This document shows, one piece after another, positions 61,255 through 64,000 of a stretch of 64,000 nt of DNA. Made by a program: the position numbers and the translations under genes. Positions within the stretch are counted from its first letter, which is position 1. Each line of letters starts with the position of its first letter. This DNA comes from Actinomycetota bacterium (GTDB lineage Bacteria > Actinomycetota > UBA4738 > HRBIN12): positions 314,922-378,921 of the forward strand of contig BPGL01000001.1 of assembly GCA_026003015.1 (NCBI GenBank), written 5' to 3'. The notes under the pieces were generated by a model that made no database searches, was not told the origin of the DNA, and saw only the letters and a program-made list of their open reading frames with translations.

Positions 61255-63485
61255 GTCCGCCGGGGCTCGATCGCGACGGTGATGCGCACCGTGCCCGTCT
61301 GCAGCGCCGAGGTCCCGCCGGCGGGGTCCTGGGCGATCACCGTGCCGGGGGGCTGCGTCGAGGGCTCCTCGCGCACCTGGACGTAGAAGCCGGCCTGGCG
61401 CAGGAACGCGGCGGCCTCGGCCTGGGGGAACCCGATCGTCGACGGCACGACGACGCGCTCGATCGAGTTCGGCCAGGCGCACTCGCGGGTGGGCTCGGTC
61501 CCGGCGAGGAACCGCATCACCTGGATGTTCGCCGGCAGGGTGTAGTCGTTCGGCAGGCAGGGAGGGTCCTGGCTCGCGTCGACGGCGACCGAGACGTAGC
61601 GGGCCCGCGGGGTCGGGAAGGAGGCCGGCGGCAGGTCGGCGGTCGCCCGCAGCATCAGGAGGCGCCAGATCTGCGCCGGCCAGGTCCCGCCGTAGACGGT
61701 GACGCGCGTCCTCGGCGGGCGCATCGGGATCTCGCCACGGTGGTAGCCGACCCACACCGCGGCCGACAGCTGCGGCACGGCGCCGACGAACCAGGCGTTC
61801 GCGTTGTCCTCGTCGGTGCCGGTCTTGCCGATCTGCGGCCGGCCGATCGTGGCGGCAGCGCCGGTCCCGTAGGCGACGGCGTCCTGGAGGAGGTCGATCG
61901 CGGCCGCGGCGACGTCCGGGTCGATCACCTGGACGGGCCGAGGGTCGGCTTCCCACAGCACCCGGCCGCGCGCGTCGGTGATCCGCTCCACCGGAACGGG
62001 GTGTACGCGGCGCCCGCCGTTGGCGATCGTTGCGTAGGCCACGGCCATCTCGAGGGTGTTCGCCTCGTTGGCGCCCAGCACCGAGGCGGGGAAGGGCTCG
62101 AGGGGCCCGCGCGGGCGCGCGACCCGGGGGCAGCATCGAAGGCCCAGGCGGGTCGCCACCTCGTTCACCCGCTGGGCGCCGAGGCGCTGGATCAGCTGCG
62201 CGTAGACCGTGTTGACCGAGTGGATCGTGGCGCTGCGCAGGCTGAGCGCACCGTAGCCGACGCCGCCGGCGTTCCTCACCCACCAGGTCGACCCGTCGGG
62301 CATCGGGAGGGCCAGGCTCGAGGGCGCGGGGAAGACCGTGTCCGGGCTGATCCCCGCCTCGAGCGCGGCGATCAGCGCGAAGGGCTTGGCGGCGGACCCC
62401 GTCTGGCGCCCGGTGCCCCCGGTCCCGGTGGCGAGGTTCACCCGCCCCGCCCGCACGTCCGCCCAGTAGTCGTCGTCGTCGCCTCCAACCATCGCGCGGA
62501 CGAAGCCGGTCCGTGGATCCACGACCGTCACGGCGGCGTCGGGGTCGTTGGGGTAGGACAGGATCGCGTGGACGGCGCGCTCGGCGGCCTCCTGGACCTC
62601 GGGGTCCAGCGTGGTCGTGATCCGCAGCCCACCCGTGAACAGCAACCGGTAGCGATCGGCACGGGTCGGGCCGAACGCGGGGTTTCCGAGGAACCAGCGC
62701 TTGAGGTAGTCGACGAAGTACGGGTAGGGATGGCGCTCGAGCGTCGGGCGCCGCGGTCGAAGGGCCAGCCGCTCGCGACGCGCCCGCCGGTACGTGGCGC
62801 GGTCGATCATGTCGAGCTCACGCATGAGCCGCAGGACGACGTTGCGCCGCCCGATCGCCGAGCGCGGGCGCGCGTACGGGTCGAAGTGGTTGGGTGCGCT
62901 GATCAATCCCGCGAGGGTCGCGCCCTGTGCCACCGTGAGGTCCTCGGCGTCGACCCCGAAGTACGTCCGCGCCGCAGCCTGGATCCCGTAGGCGCCCTGG
63001 CCGAAGTACACCGTGTTCAGGTACCGGGTGAGGATCTGGTCCTTCGTCAGGCGGTTCTCGAGTTGCCAGGCGAGCAAGGCCTCGTCCCACTTGCGCCGCA
63101 GCGTCGTCGCGTCGCCGACGTAGAGGAGCTTCACGAGCTGCTGGGTGATCGTCGAGCCGCCCTCGACGATCGTGCCCTCACGGGTGTTCACGACCGCGGC
63201 GCGAACGATCGCCTCGGGATCGACCCCGTGGTGGGAGAAGAAGCGTCGGTCCTCGATCGCCACGACCGCGTCCCGGACGTGCTGGGGGATGGCGTCGCCC
63301 GGCAGCACCACGCGGTTCTCAACGGCGTGCAGCGGTGTGATGAGCGAGCCGTCGGCCGCGAAGACGAAGGTCGTCTGGTCCAGTGAGCGGGGTGGGTACC
63401 GATCGAGGGTCGGGACCTCACAGGCGGCCGCGAGCCAGGCGAGCACGGCGACGACCGCGACCGGCGCGAACGGCCTCGGGCGCAT
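61251..63485 (-). CDS. Bifunctional (class A) penicillin-binding protein with PASTA domain
   Basis: 744 residues. The hydrophobic N-terminus (VAVVAVLAWLAAAC) ends at Cys22, possibly a lipoprotein-like anchor. GT51 transglycosylase: AIEDRRFFSHHGVDPEAIV, VEGGSTITQQLVKLLYVG, RYLNTVYFGQGAYGIQAAAR. Transpeptidase: SxxK at Ser364-Lys367 (TGSAAKPFALI), SxN at 423-425 (HSVNTVYAQL), KTG at 554-556 (IGKTGTDEDNANAWFVG). One C-terminal PASTA-like repeat (VPSTIGFPQAEAAAFLRQAG, then PGTVIAQDPAGG). It synthesises and crosslinks peptidoglycan outside the membrane. ATG 63485 is set by a reverse-strand -10 box 6 nt upstream. Confidence 0.95.
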   Translation of the reverse strand: MRPRPFAPVAVVAVLAWLAAACEVPTLDRYPPRSLDQTTFVFAADGSLITPLHAVENRVVLPGDAIPQHVRDAVVAIEDRRFFSHHGVDPEAIVRAAVVNTREGTIVEGGSTITQQLVKLLYVGDATTLRRKWDEALLAWQLENRLTKDQILTRYLNTVYFGQGAYGIQAAARTYFGVDAEDLTVAQGATLAGLISAPNHFDPYARPRSAIGRRNVVLRLMRELDMIDRATYRRARRERLALRPRRPTLERHPYPYFVDYLKRWFLGNPAFGPTRADRYRLLFTGGLRITTTLDPEVQEAAERAVHAILSYPNDPDAAVTVVDPRTGFVRAMVGGDDDDYWADVRAGRVNLATGTGGTGRQTGSAAKPFALIAALEAGISPDTVFPAPSSLALPMPDGSTWWVRNAGGVGYGALSLRSATIHSVNTVYAQLIQRLGAQRVNEVATRLGLRCCPRVARPRGPLEPFPASVLGANEANTLEMAVAYATIANGGRRVHPVPVERITDARGRVLWEADPRPVQVIDPDVAAAAIDLLQDAVAYGTGAAATIGRPQIGKTGTDEDNANAWFVGAVPQLSAAVWVGYHRGEIPMRPPRTRVTVYGGTWPAQIWRLLMLRATADLPPASFPTPRARYVSVAVDASQDPPCLPNDYTLPANIQVMRFLAGTEPTRECAWPNSIERVVVPSTIGFPQAEAAAFLRQAGFYVQVREEPSTQPPGTVIAQDPAGGTSALQTGTVRITVAIEPRRT

Positions 63486-63491
63486 GCGGCA

Positions 63492-63497
63492 AGGGTA
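63492..63497 (-). promoter_or_regulatory. Candidate -10 box (TACCCT) of the PBP gene
   Basis: Reverse-strand TACCCT ends 6 nt before the PBP ATG at 63485, predicting a leaderless mRNA. It faces away from the tyrS promoter 25 bp away in a 52-bp divergent gap. Confidence 0.55.
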
Positions 63498-63521
63498 CCC
63501 CGGGCCCCCGGGCCCCACTGG

Positions 63522-63527
63522 TAGCAT
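63522..63527 (+). promoter_or_regulatory. Candidate -10 box (TAGCAT) of tyrS
   Basis: TAGCAT ends 10 nt before ATG 63538. The short gap leaves no room for a T-box leader, unlike in Firmicutes. Confidence 0.55.
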
Positions 63528-63537
63528 CCGCCCGCCG

Positions 63538-64000
63538 ATGACCGCCGATGACCTGCGCTTCCTCGAGGCCGGGGCGGCCCGGGTCGTTCCCGAACGCGGG
63601 CTCGCCGACAAGCTGTCGCTCGGCCGCCCGCTGCGCGTGAAGCTCGGCCTGGACCCCACGGCCCCGGCCGTGACCCTCGGGTGGGCCGTGGTGCTCCGCA
63701 AGCTCCGGCAGTTCCAGGACGCCGGCCACGTCGCGGTCCTCATCGTGGGGGACTTCACCGCCCGAGTCGGCGACCCGTCGGGCCGCTCCGAGGCCCGCCC
63801 TCGTCTCGCCAAGGAAGACGTCGATCGGTACGCCGAGCGCGTCCTGGACGAGTTCTCCTCGATCCTCGACCTCGACCGCGCGGAGGTCCGCCGGAACTCC
63901 GAGTGGCTCGAGCCCCTGGGTATCGAGGACGTGTTGCGGCTCGCCGGTTCGATCACCGTGGCGCGCATGCTCGAGCGCGACGACTTCGCGGCGCGCTTCG
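63538..64000 (+). CDS. tyrS: Tyrosyl-tRNA synthetase, N-terminal part, with altered HIGH motif
   Basis: Class I synthetase cut by the window end after 154 residues. LRVKLGLDPTAPAVTLGWAV aligns with the TyrRS nucleotide-binding region, followed by VLRKLRQFQDAGHVAVLIVG and DFTARVGDPSGRSEARPRLA, so the family is certain. The HIGH signature, normally HLGH in this enzyme type, reads TLGW (residues 46-49), losing both histidines that stabilise the ATP phosphates. The frame is clean around it, so it is not a sequencing slip. The KMSKS loop lies outside the window. A second TyrRS elsewhere, or adaptation in this lineage, are both possible. Confidence 0.9.
   Translation, partial: MTADDLRFLEAGAARVVPERGLADKLSLGRPLRVKLGLDPTAPAVTLGWAVVLRKLRQFQDAGHVAVLIVGDFTARVGDPSGRSEARPRLAKEDVDRYAERVLDEFSSILDLDRAEVRRNSEWLEPLGIEDVLRLAGSITVARMLERDDFAARF

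Overview
The window is a dense, roughly 70+ percent GC stretch of chromosome from an actinobacterium. This is inferred from the gene order ([28 protein letters not shown]; aroC-aroK-aroB-aroQ-pepQ-efp-nusB; the pyr operon; mihF-gmk-rpoZ-coaBC-metK-priA-def-fmt-rsmB; infC-rpmI-rplT-methyltransferase-pheS-pheT), an mIHF gene, a helicase-dead PriA, many GTG starts and TANNNT -10 boxes. A complete type IV pilus cluster sits between aroE and aroC. No secretin is present, which fits a monoderm and suggests a lineage outside Mycobacteriales/Streptomycetales. I see no mobile element, CRISPR array, tRNA or rRNA, and no gene-free stretch exceeds 300 bases.

Layout: 1-10.7 kb holds housekeeping genes (metallo-hydrolase end, hisS, aspS, a PPOX-class flavoenzyme, rarA, two small membrane proteins, alaS, ruvX, mltG, aroE). 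10.7-23.8 kb is the pilus cluster (Roadblock-like hypothetical, pilB, pilT, pilC, pilA, three minor pilin-like genes, pilD, an HTH gene, pilM, pilN, pilO, a pilP-like gene), closed by a strong hairpin. 23.9-29.2 kb runs from aroC to nusB, with tatA convergent. 29.5-39.3 kb is the pyrimidine operon pyrR-B-C-carA-carB-pyrK-pyrD-pyrF behind a PyrR-binding leader. 39.4-49.3 kb holds mihF to rpe plus a response regulator. 49.3-53.3 kb is an FMN-riboswitch rib operon ending in a cupin gene. 53.4-60.6 kb is infC-rpmI-rplT, a fused RNA methyltransferase/histidine-kinase-like gene, pheS, pheT and argF. 60.6-64 kb has a DNA glycosylase, a reverse-strand bifunctional PBP and the start of tyrS.

Most neighbouring genes overlap by 1-4 bp (ATGA, GTGA, TGATG), so operons are long and translationally coupled. 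Where a new unit begins, a TANNNT box usually sits 6-10 nt before the start codon, predicting leaderless or near-leaderless mRNAs. Longer leaders carry regulation: PyrR site, FMN riboswitch, infC hairpin. Two pilin genes instead share a two-box motif with identical spacing that resembles a FliA/WhiG-type sigma promoter.

Most striking: (1) the operon-encoded PyrD has replaced the residues that contact orotate and the catalytic cysteine, and its partner PyrK has lost its flavin and NAD motifs but kept the iron-sulfur cysteines; (2) a SpoU-type RNA methyltransferase is fused to a histidine-kinase-like module that keeps its phosphoacceptor His; (3) TyrRS lacks both histidines of its HIGH signature; (4) infC seems to use a non-canonical start.

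Data quality matters: genes from about 3 to 16 kb carry dozens of single-base frameshifts in essential genes, few occur later. These look like consensus errors, so coordinates there are for the reconstructed gene.
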